Source of the DNA: Acidimicrobiales bacterium
GTDB taxonomy: Bacteria; Actinomycetota; Acidimicrobiia; Acidimicrobiales; MedAcidi-G1
Length of the DNA stretch: 35,190 nt
Direction of reading: 5' to 3'
Assembly: GCA_016845305.1 (NCBI GenBank)
Contig: JAERSW010000061.1
Location: 1 to 35,190 of the forward strand
How positions within the stretch are numbered: position 1 is the stretch's first letter; every line of letters begins with the position of its first letter. The position numbers and the translations under genes were made by a program. Below, piece after piece: positions 7,028 to 15,467 of the stretch. Below the pieces are notes generated by a model. It searched no databases, was not told where the DNA came from, and worked only from the letters and a program-made list of their open reading frames with translations.

Positions 7028-7588
7028 ATGGACGCAGACGAGACTGAGATCGCACCACAGCTCGGTCCCTCGCTGCGGCGGCGCCGCAAGGCAGCTGGCT
7101 TGACCATGAAGCAGCTCGCGGAGGAGTGCGATCTGTCACAGCCGTTCCTCTCGCAGATCGAGAACTCACGGGCGATGCCGAGTCTCATCGCTCTTCACCG
7201 CGTCGCGCAGGCTCTGAAGACGACGACGGTTGCCCTCCTCGAGCACTCCTACTCAGCGATCACGCTCGTCCGCAACGGTGAGGGTGAACGATTCGTACTC
7301 GCAGACGGGGCCACCACCCGGTTCCTGACCCCCGGGGAGGGGCACCGCCTGGAGGCCAACGAGAGTACGGCCGCGCCGGGCGTGGCGATGTCGCACTCGA
7401 TCGTCCATGATGGCCAAGAACTGATCCGAGTGCTCGAGGGTGAGCTCACCGTGCACCTCGAGGGCGAGGATCCGGTGGTGCTCGAAACCGGCGACACAAT
7501 GTCCTACCCAGCGGTCACGCCACACCGTTGGAGCTCGGGCGACGCGGGGGCGAGATTCTTGATTGTCTCGAGCCCCCCGTCGTTCTAG
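7028..7588 (+). CDS. XRE-family regulator with C-terminal cupin domain
   Basis: The 186-aa protein has an N-terminal HTH_3 domain (about 13-70: LRRRRKAAGLTMKQLAEECD, then LSQPFLSQIENSRAMPSL). A cupin_2 domain (about 105-180) follows, with the HxH-poor variant ELIRVLEGELTVHL and ETGDTMSYPAVTPHRW. Such regulators sense small ligands through the cupin and usually control the adjacent catabolic or transport genes. The ATG has GGAGG nine bases upstream. It is transcribed away from the Rieske operon across a 67-bp region holding overlapping promoters and an inverted repeat, so it is the best local candidate for the island's pathway regulator. Whether it represses or activates cannot be told. Confidence 0.88.
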   Translation: MDADETEIAPQLGPSLRRRRKAAGLTMKQLAEECDLSQPFLSQIENSRAMPSLIALHRVAQALKTTTVALLEHSYSAITLVRNGEGERFVLADGATTRFLTPGEGHRLEANESTAAPGVAMSHSIVHDGQELIRVLEGELTVHLEGEDPVVLETGDTMSYPAVTPHRWSSGDAGARFLIVSSPPSF

Positions 7589-7637
7589 CTCTGGCCAGGG
7601 CTCTCGCGCCCGGATGTCTACCGGCGCACCCAGCCAC

Positions 7638-8402
7638 CTACTGCATGTGGGCGCCGCCGTTGACGAGAAACGACTGTCCAGTGATGAACTCCGCTCCGGG
7701 AGAGGCAAGGAATAGCACGATCCCAACCATGTCCGCAGGCACCGATGTTCTCTTGAGGACCCTTTGAGCCACGACGGCGTCGTCGTGGCCCGGCTGGTGA
7801 TCCAGCAGGTGTTCGTCAGGGATGAAGTCCGGAGCAACGGTGTTGACGGTGATTCCGTACTCCCCAAGTTCCTTGGCCAAGGACCGTGTAAACCCAAGCG
7901 AGGCCGACTTGGAGGTTACGTAATGCAGGAAGTGGGGGACGCCTTTCCACACCGTGTTGGAGGAGATGTTGACGATCGCCCCCGATCCCTGCGCCTTCAT
8001 GGCCGGAGCGACGGCTCTGGCGCACAGCCAGGGCCCACGGACATTGACGGCCATGCAGGTGTCCCACTCATCCGGATCGATGTCTTCGAACGGCGACCGG
8101 GTCACGCTCTTGAAGAAGGCCGCATTGTTGACGAGAACGTCGACGGTGCCGAACTCCCGTGATGCAGCCTCTGCCATGGATTCGGTGGCTTCGACGCTGC
8201 TGACATCGGCATCGACGCCGATGGCAGCTGCGCCCTCGGCGCGTAGGGCCGACGCGAACTCATCCGATCCTGCGATGTCAACGGCAACAACATTCGCGTC
8301 ATGATCCGCGAAGGCCCGGGCGTAGGTGCTCCCTATGCCGCCGCAGGCCCCAGTGATGATGACCGTCTTGCCCTTAAGGTCTGGATCCATCGGTGTGTCC
8401 AT
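7638..8402 (-). CDS. SDR-family dehydrogenase
   Basis: This is a classical short-chain dehydrogenase/reductase of 254 aa. It has the cofactor motif T17-G18-x3-G22-I-G24, NNAA at 92-95, and catalytic N120, S147/S148, Y161 and K165 (YVTSK). D42 at the end of the second strand (VVAVDIAG) favours NAD(H). The start is at ATG 8402, or at the in-frame ATG 8390; the longer reading frame to 8576 would run into the neighbouring gene and is not used. It is about half identical by eye to the upstream SDR, so the pair is a tandem duplication. It probably oxidises an alcohol intermediate or reduces a ketone in the pathway. Confidence 0.87.
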   Translation of the reverse strand: MDTPMDPDLKGKTVIITGACGGIGSTYARAFADHDANVVAVDIAGSDEFASALRAEGAAAIGVDADVSSVEATESMAEAASREFGTVDVLVNNAAFFKSVTRSPFEDIDPDEWDTCMAVNVRGPWLCARAVAPAMKAQGSGAIVNISSNTVWKGVPHFLHYVTSKSASLGFTRSLAKELGEYGITVNTVAPDFIPDEHLLDHQPGHDDAVVAQRVLKRTSVPADMVGIVLFLASPGAEFITGQSFLVNGGAHMQ

Positions 8403-8406
8403 CGGC

Positions 8407-9159
8407 CTAGTGGAAGCCCGACCCGCCGTTGACCCAGACGTTCTGTCCGGTGACGAAGTCCGACAGCGGTGAAACGAGGTACAGCAGAGTTCCGACCATG
8501 TCCTCGGGCTCCATCGTTCGTCGGAACGCTCGCTTACTGGTGATGATCTCGTCGACTTGAGGTTGCTGCGCGGCATACTCCTCGTCGTGAGGGATGTAGT
8601 CGGGCGTCAACGTGTTCACGGCGATCCCGGCTGGCCCGAGCTCCTTAGCCAGGGACCGGGTGAGGCCCCAGATCGCGGCCTTCGAGGCAACGTAGTGAGG
8701 GAAACCGGGTGTCCCATCGTTGACCGTCATCGAGGCGATGTTGACGATCTTGCCGCTGCCCTGCGCCTTCATAGGAGGTACTACGGCTCTGCTGCAGAGC
8801 CACGGACCCTTCACATTGACGTTGAAACACAGATCCCATTCATCGAGCGGCACGTCCTCCATCGGGCCGTGAGTGACAGCCATGTAGAACGCGGCGTTGT
8901 TCACCAACGCGTCGATTCTCCCGAATCGCTCGACCGCAACGCGGGCCATATTCTCGGTCGACGCAGCGTCGCTGACGTCCGCCTTCACCGCGACAGCCTC
9001 GCTTCCGAGCTTCTCCACCGCCGAAGCCACGTCGCTGCAATCGGCCAGGTCCGCGGCTATCACTCGTGCACCTTCTCGCGCCAGGCCTTCGCAATAGGCC
9101 TTGCCGATGCCCTTGGCTGCACCCGTGACGATCACGACCTGATCTTCGACTAGCCCCAC
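8407..9159 (-). CDS. SDR-family dehydrogenase
   Basis: This 250-aa classical SDR has G13-x3-G17-I-G19, NNAA at 87-90, and catalytic S143, Y156 and K160 (YVASK). D37 after strand two suggests NAD(H). The GTG start at 9159 is fixed by a strong AAGGAG five bases upstream. It shares long stretches with the next gene downstream (for example VKGPWLCSRAV / VRGPWLCARAV and RSLAKELG), indicating tandem duplication followed by divergence. The two may act on stereoisomers or on successive intermediates. Confidence 0.88.
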   Translation of the reverse strand: MGLVEDQVVIVTGAAKGIGKAYCEGLAREGARVIAADLADCSDVASAVEKLGSEAVAVKADVSDAASTENMARVAVERFGRIDALVNNAAFYMAVTHGPMEDVPLDEWDLCFNVNVKGPWLCSRAVVPPMKAQGSGKIVNIASMTVNDGTPGFPHYVASKAAIWGLTRSLAKELGPAGIAVNTLTPDYIPHDEEYAAQQPQVDEIITSKRAFRRTMEPEDMVGTLLYLVSPLSDFVTGQNVWVNGGSGFH

Positions 9160-9193
9160 TGTCGCTCCTTTAGCTCAGGGATTAGCGGCCGGC

Positions 9194-9229
9194 ACCGCCC
9201 AGCGGATGGAGGGACATCCGATGGGCGGT
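9194..9229. terminator. hairpin after the BMP gene
   Basis: Two 15-bp arms (9194-9208 and 9215-9229) pair with one mismatch around the 6-nt loop GAGGGA. It lies between the stop of the substrate-binding protein gene (9264) and the start of the SDR pair (9159). No T-tract follows, so it could be a terminator or an mRNA-stabilising stem that separates high lipoprotein expression from the SDR genes. Confidence 0.5.
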
Positions 9230-9263
9230 ACCACTGCCTGACTCTCGTCGATACGAACCGCTG

Positions 9264-10397
9264 TCAGAATCCGCCGTCGTAGGGAACCTCGAGCGTGCCC
9301 GCATTGAGCGCCGCGATCGCCTCGTCATAGGCCGCGAGCACGTCAGAGGGCACCTCGCCCGCATACCCGGGATTGAGGATCACTTCCACGGCTCCCGACG
9401 CCACGCCGTGACGGTAGAGCTGCCCGGGGTTGAATGTGCCAGCCTCAATGTCGGCCACCATTGCTTCCCAGACCACGTCTGTGTGCCAGACCACCGACGT
9501 CAGGACTACCTCGGTGTTCACCACCGACATGTCTCCGACGTAGCCGATCACCGACAGTCCATTCTCGGCGGCAGCTTCGATCGCACCAAGGGCTGGTCCC
9601 TGGCCACAGGTCGAGAACACATCTGCGCCCTGCTCAGCCTGGGCGAGGACGGCCTCCTTGTTGAGCGCCACGTCGTTCCAGTCTCCAGAGGCTGCCGTTT
9701 GCAAGGCGATGGTGGGATCGACGCTCTGGGCCCCGGCGATGAACGCCGCGTGCATGGCATGACAGACGGGGACGTCCTGGCCCGACAGCGAACCGAGTAC
9801 GCCGGTCTCTGTCACGCCAGCGGCGAGAATTCCGGCGAGGTAGGACCCTTCGTAGAACGGTTGGTCGTAGTCGGCGACGTTGTCTGATGTGCCGCCGATT
9901 CCTCCAGCCCAGGCGAAGTTCACGTCGGCGTTTTCGGGTCCGAGCGTCTGCAAGATGGCATCCATGTAGTCGAAGCCGTGGCCGATGACGAGATCAGCGC
10001 CGTCGTCGATCACGCCCTTGGCAGCGCGGATGAACCCGTCGGCCTCGAGGCCAACGTTCTCCTGCGAGATCAGGTTGATCCGTCCGGCGGCCTCGAGCGC
10101 TTGCGCTCCTTCGAGGGCCCGCTGGTTCCAGGACAGGTCGTTCGCCGCGAAACCAAGAAGGAGCGCGACGGTGACAGGTTGATCGTCGCCTGTCGGCTTC
10201 TCAGCCGCGGGTTCATCGGCCGCGGGTTCATCGGCCGCGGGTTCTTCGGTCGCCGGTTCTGCGGCCGTGGGCTCTTCGGCCGACGGCTCCTCAGCAGCAG
10301 GCTGTTCAGCCGATGTGTCGTCATCGTCACCACAGCTTGTGGCAACGAGCGCGAACAGAAGAAACGTCGCGACTATCCATCGCAAGCGAGTCTGCAT
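9264..10397 (-). CDS. BMP-family ABC transporter substrate-binding lipoprotein
   Basis: This is a 377-aa periplasmic-binding protein of the BMP/PnrA (basic membrane protein, nucleoside-binding) family. A lipoprotein signal peptide (MQTRLRWIVATFLLFALVA) ends in TSC with lipidated C22. A flexible Glu/Pro/Ala linker (about 27-75) built from five-residue repeats follows. The binding domain starts at VTVALLLGFAANDLSW and includes DGADLVIGHGFDYMD and VIGYVGDMS. The start at ATG 10397 is backed by AAGGGGGGAGAT. BMP proteins bring nucleosides, purines or related molecules to a two-permease plus double-ATPase importer, which is encoded at 14492-18061. It has its own palindromic promoter and a hairpin after it. 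Confidence 0.9.
   Translation of the reverse strand: MQTRLRWIVATFLLFALVATSCGDDDDTSAEQPAAEEPSAEEPTAAEPATEEPAADEPAADEPAAEKPTGDDQPVTVALLLGFAANDLSWNQRALEGAQALEAAGRINLISQENVGLEADGFIRAAKGVIDDGADLVIGHGFDYMDAILQTLGPENADVNFAWAGGIGGTSDNVADYDQPFYEGSYLAGILAAGVTETGVLGSLSGQDVPVCHAMHAAFIAGAQSVDPTIALQTAASGDWNDVALNKEAVLAQAEQGADVFSTCGQGPALGAIEAAAENGLSVIGYVGDMSVVNTEVVLTSVVWHTDVVWEAMVADIEAGTFNPGQLYRHGVASGAVEVILNPGYAGEVPSDVLAAYDEAIAALNAGTLEVPYDGGF
10196..10315. repeat. 15-bp tandem repeat encoding the BMP linker
   Basis: Eight imperfect 15-bp units run from 10196 to 10315. Two units are identical (GTTCATCGGCCGCGG at 10211 and 10226). On the coding strand each gives about EPAAD or EPTAE. Such repeats make the length of the linker after the lipid anchor prone to change. 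Confidence 0.7.
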
Positions 10398-10425
10398 ATC
10401 TCCCCCCTTGAGGAAGCCCATGTGG

Positions 10426-10470
10426 ACATTGATACTACCAATGTTACAGGTAACATTGATATTGTCAATA
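10426..10470 (-). promoter_or_regulatory. palindromic promoter/operator of the BMP gene
   Basis: On the minus strand a consensus -35 TTGACA (10463-10468) and a -10 TAACAT (10441-10446) are 16 bases apart. Between and over them lies the perfect inverted repeat AATGTTACAGGTAACATT (10440-10457). A second repeat ACATTG-N7-CAATGT (10426-10444) and a third TATTGTCAATA (10460-10470) overlap it. This nesting is typical of a TetR- or GntR-type repressor site covering the promoter. No gene of either family is in the window, so the regulator is elsewhere or is the XRE-cupin protein. Confidence 0.65.
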
Positions 10471-10480
10471 CCCGCCGTGC

Positions 10481-10975
10481 TCAAGCTTCGCGAGTGCCAG
10501 CGAGCTCGACCGCTGCCTCGACAATCGACTGGTAGCCGGTGCATCGACAGAGGTTGCCGGAAAGGAGCTCTCGAATCTCTGGTTCGGTCATGCCCTGTTC
10601 GAGCTCACCGGCGATGCTCATCAGGAAGCCAGCAGTACAGAATCCACATTGCAGTGAGAAATGATCTGCAAAGGCCTGCTGGACCGTGCTCAGTGTGCCG
10701 TCCGGTTCTGCGAGGCCCTCGATGGTGGTGATGTCCGCCTCGTCGGCTTGCACCGCCAACGTGAGACACGACCGCGCAGCAGTCCCATCGATCAGCACGG
10801 TGCACGCGCCACAGACCCCATGCTCGCACCCAACGTGCGTGCCGGTCAGTCCGAGCCCCTCCCGCAGGAAGTCCGAAAGCAGCAGTCGCGGAGGCACCGC
10901 TGCGCTCTCGGTCGACCCGTTGACCCGGAGTCGGATAGGCACTCGACGGTTCTCAGCCGTAGTGTCGCTTGTCAT
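10481..10975 (-). CDS. molybdenum hydroxylase small subunit, 2x[2Fe-2S] (CoxS-like)
   Basis: The 164-aa protein is the iron-sulfur subunit of a xanthine/CO-dehydrogenase family enzyme. The plant-type ferredoxin cluster uses C50, C55, C58 and C70. The helical second cluster uses C110, C113, C143 and C145 (CGFC, then NLCRC). It passes electrons from the molybdenum centre of the large subunit to the FAD subunit. Its start overlaps the end of the FAD-subunit gene by four bases (ATGA), so the three subunits are translationally coupled in the order large, medium, small. Confidence 0.93.
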   Translation of the reverse strand: MTSDTTAENRRVPIRLRVNGSTESAAVPPRLLLSDFLREGLGLTGTHVGCEHGVCGACTVLIDGTAARSCLTLAVQADEADITTIEGLAEPDGTLSTVQQAFADHFSLQCGFCTAGFLMSIAGELEQGMTEPEIRELLSGNLCRCTGYQSIVEAAVELAGTREA

Positions 10976-11820
10976 CGTCGTCCTCCGCAGTCTGCGAGCG
11001 CCAAGATCACGAGCTCCCCCAGCAGCTCCAATCGGTATGTCCCGTCGGCCTGCCCATCGCTGGTCGGCGATGGGACATCGGTCGCGATGGCATCATCGAG
11101 CGCGCTCTGCGAGTAGTCCCCCGACTCGATCAAACGCTCGGTTGCGGTCATCCGCACCGGAGCTGACGCGACGCCGAAGGCTCCGACGCTGGCACGAGGA
11201 GTCCCGTCGCCCGAGGTGCCGCGGATAGCAACGCCGGCGATGGCGAAATCGCCGCTACGTCGAGCGTACTCACGGACCGACGACTGTATGCCGGGCGTGT
11301 CCACGGGGAGTCGAACCTCGGTCAGGAGGTCGCCTTCCTCGAGCGCGGTCCAGAAGGGTGCCAGGTAGAAGTCGCGAGCAGCGATCACGCGTTCACCTGT
11401 CCTGTTGCGGACGATGAACTCCGCATCGGTCGCCACTGCGACTGCGGGAAGCTCCGACGAAGGATCGCCGTGCGCAAGTGATCCACAGACCGTTCCCCGA
11501 TTGCGGATCTGGGGGTGACCGACCCAGCGAAGTGCTGCGGCGACTAGTGCGCATGACCGGGCCGCGACCACAGAGCGCTCGGCCTCGCGTTGGCGCACTC
11601 CCGCACCGATACAGAGCTTGTCATCACGCACCTCGATGAAGTCGAGCTCATCCAGTCGGGAGATGTCGACAAGCAGGGTCGGGCTCGCCAGCCGAAAGTT
11701 CATGAGCGGGACGAGGCTCTGGCCGCCCGCGATTACCTTGGCATCGGGGTCAGAAGCCAGGGCGCTGACAGCGTCCTGGACCGACGACGGTCGCACGTAG
11801 TCGAAAACCGCGGGCTTCAT
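10972..11820 (-). CDS. molybdenum hydroxylase FAD subunit (CoxM-like)
   Basis: This is the 282-aa FAD-binding middle subunit of the hydroxylase. The two flavin-binding signatures are visible: A31-GGQSLVPLMNFRLA near the N-terminus and GTVCGSLAHGDPSSE (about 109-123), equivalent to the TxGG/AHADP motifs of CoxM. A CO-dehydrogenase flavoprotein C-terminal domain follows (about 175-280). Reading-frame overlap with both neighbouring subunit genes shows an operon. Confidence 0.92.
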   Translation of the reverse strand: MKPAVFDYVRPSSVQDAVSALASDPDAKVIAGGQSLVPLMNFRLASPTLLVDISRLDELDFIEVRDDKLCIGAGVRQREAERSVVAARSCALVAAALRWVGHPQIRNRGTVCGSLAHGDPSSELPAVAVATDAEFIVRNRTGERVIAARDFYLAPFWTALEEGDLLTEVRLPVDTPGIQSSVREYARRSGDFAIAGVAIRGTSGDGTPRASVGAFGVASAPVRMTATERLIESGDYSQSALDDAIATDVPSPTSDGQADGTYRLELLGELVILALADCGGRR

Positions 11821-14240
11821 GTCCTGTCCTTCGACCCGCGGATGGCTGCCCGGATCGTCATGGGGGTCACCGGAGTCTCCGTAATGTCGAGGTGGTAGTC
11901 AGCGAGCGCAAAGCACACGGCGTTGGTGATCGCCGCTGGGGGCCCGATCGTGCCAGCCTCGCCGACACCCTTGATCCCCAGCGGCATCTCCGGCGCAGGG
12001 GACTCGAAGTGCTCGGTCTGTACCGGGGGGATCTCGCTCATCGTGGGAACCAGGTACTCCATGAACGAGGCAAACTGAGGCTGGCCGGTTTCCGGGTCGT
12101 AGGGCAGGTTTTCGTACATCGCGCCCGCAATGCCCTGCGCGACGCCGCCCACGATCTGGCCTTCGACGACATTCGGATGAATGATCGTGCCGCAATCGTG
12201 GACCACGAAGTACTCCTCGATCGAGATGTGTCCGGATCGCAGGTCAACCGCGACGACGGCCGCGTGGGCGGCGTTGGACCAGGTTGCGGCCGCATGGATT
12301 CGCCCCGACTCGTCAGGGAAATGCTCGAGGGCATAGGGCTCATAGGTCGCGGCTGCGTCGAGCCCGCCTTCCAGTCCCTTCGGGAGCTCGATAGTGCGGA
12401 TAACCCCTGCCGTGGCCACCTCGGCCCAGGTCACTGCCGTCCCTCCAGGCGACCCGCGAACCGTAAACGCTCCATCTTCCAGCACAACATCGGCTGCAGC
12501 GGCCTCAAGCTTGTGCGCAGCGATGACGCGGGCCTTGTCCAAGACGACTTCGGCGGCCTTGACCACGGATCCAGCCATCACAACGGCACCGCGGCTGCCC
12601 CATGCCCCGAGCCCATAGGGAGCGCGGTCGGTGTCGCCCATCACGACAGCCACGTCGTCGAGATTCATGCCAAGAGCGTCAGCGGCAAGCATTCGCGTCG
12701 TGACCACCATCCCCTGCCCGATCTCGGCGACGCCGACTGCGACGGTCGCGCCGCCATCAGGCTCGATCCGAATCGTCGCGGCGTCGTAGCCCGCCCAATG
12801 TCCGGTCGTCGCGAAATACGTCGGGACGCAGGGCTCGACATAGTTCGTGTAGCCAACTCCAACCCGAACCTTTGGGTCGTCCTCGAACCGCGCCTGAACC
12901 CGCTGGAGCGCCTCGGTCCCGAGCTCGATCACTCGCTCGAACGTCTGTTGATGGCTCCCGGAGTCGATGCGCCCGCCCCCCGGCATCGTGTAGGGCATCT
13001 GACTCTGCTGAAGGATCATGGGCGCACGGACGTCGTTTGGATCCTTTCCGACGAGGCGGGCCACTCGCTCGATAACACGCTCCATCACGAAGACGCCTTC
13101 GGGTGCACCGAAACCCCGATACGCCCCCGCCGGCGTCTTGTTGGTCACCACGCACGTCGTGGAGACCTCCAGGTTCGGGAAGTCGTATGAGCCCGTCATC
13201 ACCCCGCCGCTTACGAGCGAAGGGCACGTGCCCGCCATGAACACCTCACCCGACCCGACATCACAGATCACGTGGCAGCGCATCGCATGAATGTGACCCT
13301 CATCGTCATAGCCCACGTCAACCACATGGCGTTGATCGCGAGCGTGAACACTTGCCACGAGATGCTCGGCCCGGTCTTCGATCCAGCGAACCGGTCGCCC
13401 AAGCTTCATGGCGAGGTGGGCAACGACGATCTCTTCTGAATACACGTGGGTCTTGCCACCGAAGCCACCCCCGACCCGCGGACACACCACGCGCACGTCG
13501 GCCTCACGCAGCCCCAACAGCATCGCGTAGGTCGTTCGCGCGATGTGGGGACTCTGGTGGGAGACCCACACGGAGAGTCGCCCATCTCGGTACTCCGCGA
13601 CAACGCCACGCGTCTCCATCGGCAACGGGGTCTGGCGCTGGACGACATAGGTCTCAGTGAACCGGTGCGGGGCCGCATCAAGCGCCGCCCGAACCTCGGG
13701 CCGGTCACCCACGAGGTCGACGACCTTGTTGTCCCCCCACTCGGGATAGAGCAACGGAGCCTCGTCGGAGGTTGCTTGTTCGACCGTCATGACCGGAGAG
13801 AGCTCGTCGATCTCCAACGTCGCCGCAAGTGCCTCCACGGCATCCTCAGCGGCGTAGCGGTCGGTCGCAGCAACGGCTGCAATCGGCGCGCCGACATAGC
13901 GAACGACGTCACCCCGCAGTGGCCGCTGGTTCACGGGCTTGTTGATGACGATGTAGTCGGGGTACGTGCCAACGTCGTCGACGTCATCGGCAGTCACCAC
14001 CGCCTCAACGTCAGGGGCCTGCCGCGCCGCCGTCACGTCAAGGCTACGGATTCGTCCATGCGCGACCGGACTACGAAGAAACGCGACATCGAGCATCCCG
14101 ACGCGGCGAACATCACCGACGTACGTAGCCCGACCCGTCAGCACGCTCAGATCCTCGTCGCGCTGCACGGTGGTGCCCATGACGCCGGGCCGACCCCGCA
14201 CCGCCTCGTGAAGCTCGAGCGCCTCAGGTTCGGTCGCCAT
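11817..14240 (-). CDS. molybdenum hydroxylase large subunit (xanthine/CO dehydrogenase family)
   Basis: The 807-aa catalytic subunit binds the molybdenum cofactor. Family motifs include GGGFGGK (257-263), the active-site loop A373-YRGFG and the general-base glutamate E761 in GVGEAGTIGPP. CO dehydrogenases have AYxCSFR (form I) or AYRGAGR (form II) at the loop. AYRGFG here lacks the catalytic Cys and matches neither, so this is more likely a hydroxylase of an N-heterocycle or aldehyde. The gene follows a ferredoxin gene closely and overlaps the FAD subunit. Together with the nucleoside/purine-type importer, the natural guess is hydroxylation of an imported purine- or pyridine-like ring. Confidence 0.9.
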   Translation of the reverse strand: MATEPEALELHEAVRGRPGVMGTTVQRDEDLSVLTGRATYVGDVRRVGMLDVAFLRSPVAHGRIRSLDVTAARQAPDVEAVVTADDVDDVGTYPDYIVINKPVNQRPLRGDVVRYVGAPIAAVAATDRYAAEDAVEALAATLEIDELSPVMTVEQATSDEAPLLYPEWGDNKVVDLVGDRPEVRAALDAAPHRFTETYVVQRQTPLPMETRGVVAEYRDGRLSVWVSHQSPHIARTTYAMLLGLREADVRVVCPRVGGGFGGKTHVYSEEIVVAHLAMKLGRPVRWIEDRAEHLVASVHARDQRHVVDVGYDDEGHIHAMRCHVICDVGSGEVFMAGTCPSLVSGGVMTGSYDFPNLEVSTTCVVTNKTPAGAYRGFGAPEGVFVMERVIERVARLVGKDPNDVRAPMILQQSQMPYTMPGGGRIDSGSHQQTFERVIELGTEALQRVQARFEDDPKVRVGVGYTNYVEPCVPTYFATTGHWAGYDAATIRIEPDGGATVAVGVAEIGQGMVVTTRMLAADALGMNLDDVAVVMGDTDRAPYGLGAWGSRGAVVMAGSVVKAAEVVLDKARVIAAHKLEAAAADVVLEDGAFTVRGSPGGTAVTWAEVATAGVIRTIELPKGLEGGLDAAATYEPYALEHFPDESGRIHAAATWSNAAHAAVVAVDLRSGHISIEEYFVVHDCGTIIHPNVVEGQIVGGVAQGIAGAMYENLPYDPETGQPQFASFMEYLVPTMSEIPPVQTEHFESPAPEMPLGIKGVGEAGTIGPPAAITNAVCFALADYHLDITETPVTPMTIRAAIRGSKDRT

Positions 14241-14242
14241 AC

Positions 14243-14428
14243 TCAGTCCTCGATGGAGATCGCTTCAACAGGACAGCACACGACCGCTGACTCGACCTTC
14301 GGCCGGTCGCGCTCATCTGCCTCGGCGGCCACCGCCTTACCGTCAGAGTCGAGGCTGAACAACTCAGGGGCGATGCCCAGGCACATGCCGGAGCTGATGC
14401 ACCGTTCTCGGTCAACCGTGATTCGCAC
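14243..14428 (-). CDS. [3Fe-4S]-type ferredoxin
   Basis: This 61-aa monocluster ferredoxin is of the type that serves actinobacterial P450s and Rieske oxygenases: C10 and C16 (RCISSGMC) with C52 before Pro (CCPVEAI). The middle position normally held by the second cysteine of a 4Fe cluster is not Cys, so a [3Fe-4S] cluster is expected. I use GTG 14428, because AAGGGGG lies five bases upstream and the family begins MRITVDRERC. The ATG at 14464 would add twelve residues and has no such site. It may carry electrons to the Rieske oxygenases from the reductase at 2774, or work with the hydroxylase downstream. Confidence 0.85.
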   Translation of the reverse strand: MRITVDRERCISSGMCLGIAPELFSLDSDGKAVAAEADERDRPKVESAVVCCPVEAISIED

Positions 14429-14466
14429 AGCATCCCCCTTCAATCTCAAGTCTTGCCAACTCATTG

Positions 14467-14494
14467 ATCATATCTATATTGCACTCTCTGTCTA
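14467..14494 (-). promoter_or_regulatory. promoter of the ferredoxin/molybdenum hydroxylase operon
   Basis: On the minus strand TAGACA (14489-14494) and TATGAT (14467-14472) are 16 bases apart, about 40 bp before the GTG 14428. The -35 box overlaps the stop codon of the upstream permease gene. The hydroxylase operon could therefore be transcribed separately from the transporter genes. Confidence 0.5.
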
Positions 14495-15445
14495 GAGCGG
14501 CACACCCAGCGCTGCTGGCGCCGCGGACCGGCGCCCCCTTATCGAGGCGACGACGAGCACAAGCAGCGTGGTCACGTACGGCAGCATCTGGAAGAACTCG
14601 ACCGGCACATTCGAGTCGAGCCCTCCGCTGGCCGCCTGGACGCGTAGCTGGAACGAGTCAGCTACCCCGAACACGAATGCTCCGGCAAGTGCGCCGGGAA
14701 TAGTCCAGCGGCTCAAGATGACCATGGCGATCGCGATCCAACCTCGCCCAGCGATCAGTCCGAACGAGTACAGCTGCAGCTGGCCGAGGACCAGAACGGC
14801 GCCCCCCAGCCCAGCCAGCCCGGCCCCGGTCAGTACCGCGACCCAGCGCACCTGTGCCACGGACTTCCCCGCCGCCGCGACGGTTTCGGGATCCTCTCCC
14901 GCCGCGCGAATTGTCAAGCCAATCGCCGACCGGTGCAGCACCCACCATGCGCCGACACACGTAGCCAAGGCGACGTAGACCACCGTGGGTTGTTGAAAGA
15001 GGATCACACCAACCGCGGGGACCGATGAGAGTCCCGGGATGTCAACCGGCTCGAATCCGTCGATGCGAGGTGGTGACTCGGCGTCGCCGAAGATGGAGTC
15101 GTAGACGAAGTCGGAGCAGCTGACACCCAGTAGTACGAGCATGATCCCGGTCACGATCTGGTCGAGCTTCAAATTTATTGTCAGCGCCGCGTGTAACGCA
15201 CCGAGTCCCATTGCCGCAACGACGGCGGTCATCATGCCAACCCACGCGCTATTGCCGTACCACTCACCCAAGAAGGCACCCAAGGCGCCCACGGTGAGCA
15301 TCCCTTCCACACCAAGGTTCAAGACTCCAGAGCGTTCCGTCACGGTCTCGCCCACAGCAGCGATAGCCGTTGGAAGCGCGAGGCGGACACCAGCGCCCAG
15401 CAGGGGGATGATCGCCCCTGCGCCGACAACTGCCGACCAGTCCAT
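14492..15445 (-). CDS. BMP-type ABC transporter permease
   Basis: The 317-aa integral membrane protein belongs to the BPD_transp_2 family, with about eight to ten hydrophobic helices. It carries the hallmark ERSGVLNLGVEGMLTVGALG (about 37-56), shared by PnrD/YufQ-type nucleoside permeases. It forms the second half of the permease heterodimer and is the last of three transporter genes. It is separated by 22 bp from the first permease gene. Confidence 0.9.
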   Translation of the reverse strand: MDWSAVVGAGAIIPLLGAGVRLALPTAIAAVGETVTERSGVLNLGVEGMLTVGALGAFLGEWYGNSAWVGMMTAVVAAMGLGALHAALTINLKLDQIVTGIMLVLLGVSCSDFVYDSIFGDAESPPRIDGFEPVDIPGLSSVPAVGVILFQQPTVVYVALATCVGAWWVLHRSAIGLTIRAAGEDPETVAAAGKSVAQVRWVAVLTGAGLAGLGGAVLVLGQLQLYSFGLIAGRGWIAIAMVILSRWTIPGALAGAFVFGVADSFQLRVQAASGGLDSNVPVEFFQMLPYVTTLLVLVVASIRGRRSAAPAALGVPL

Positions 15446-15467
15446 CAGCTCACCTCGGCTTCGTGGT

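Noticed and set aside
10196-10315. Short tandem repeats as a CRISPR array
   Set aside because: Units are 15 bp without spacers and are in frame within a coding linker.
11892-13190. 432-codon plus-strand frame inside the hydroxylase large-subunit gene
   Set aside because: Opposite strand of a gene with conserved motifs throughout; no recognisable domain.
11817-14240. Calling the CoxLMS-like enzyme an aerobic carbon monoxide dehydrogenase
   Set aside because: The active-site loop is AYRGFG, not AYxCSFR or AYRGAGR, and the neighbours are importer and oxygenase genes.
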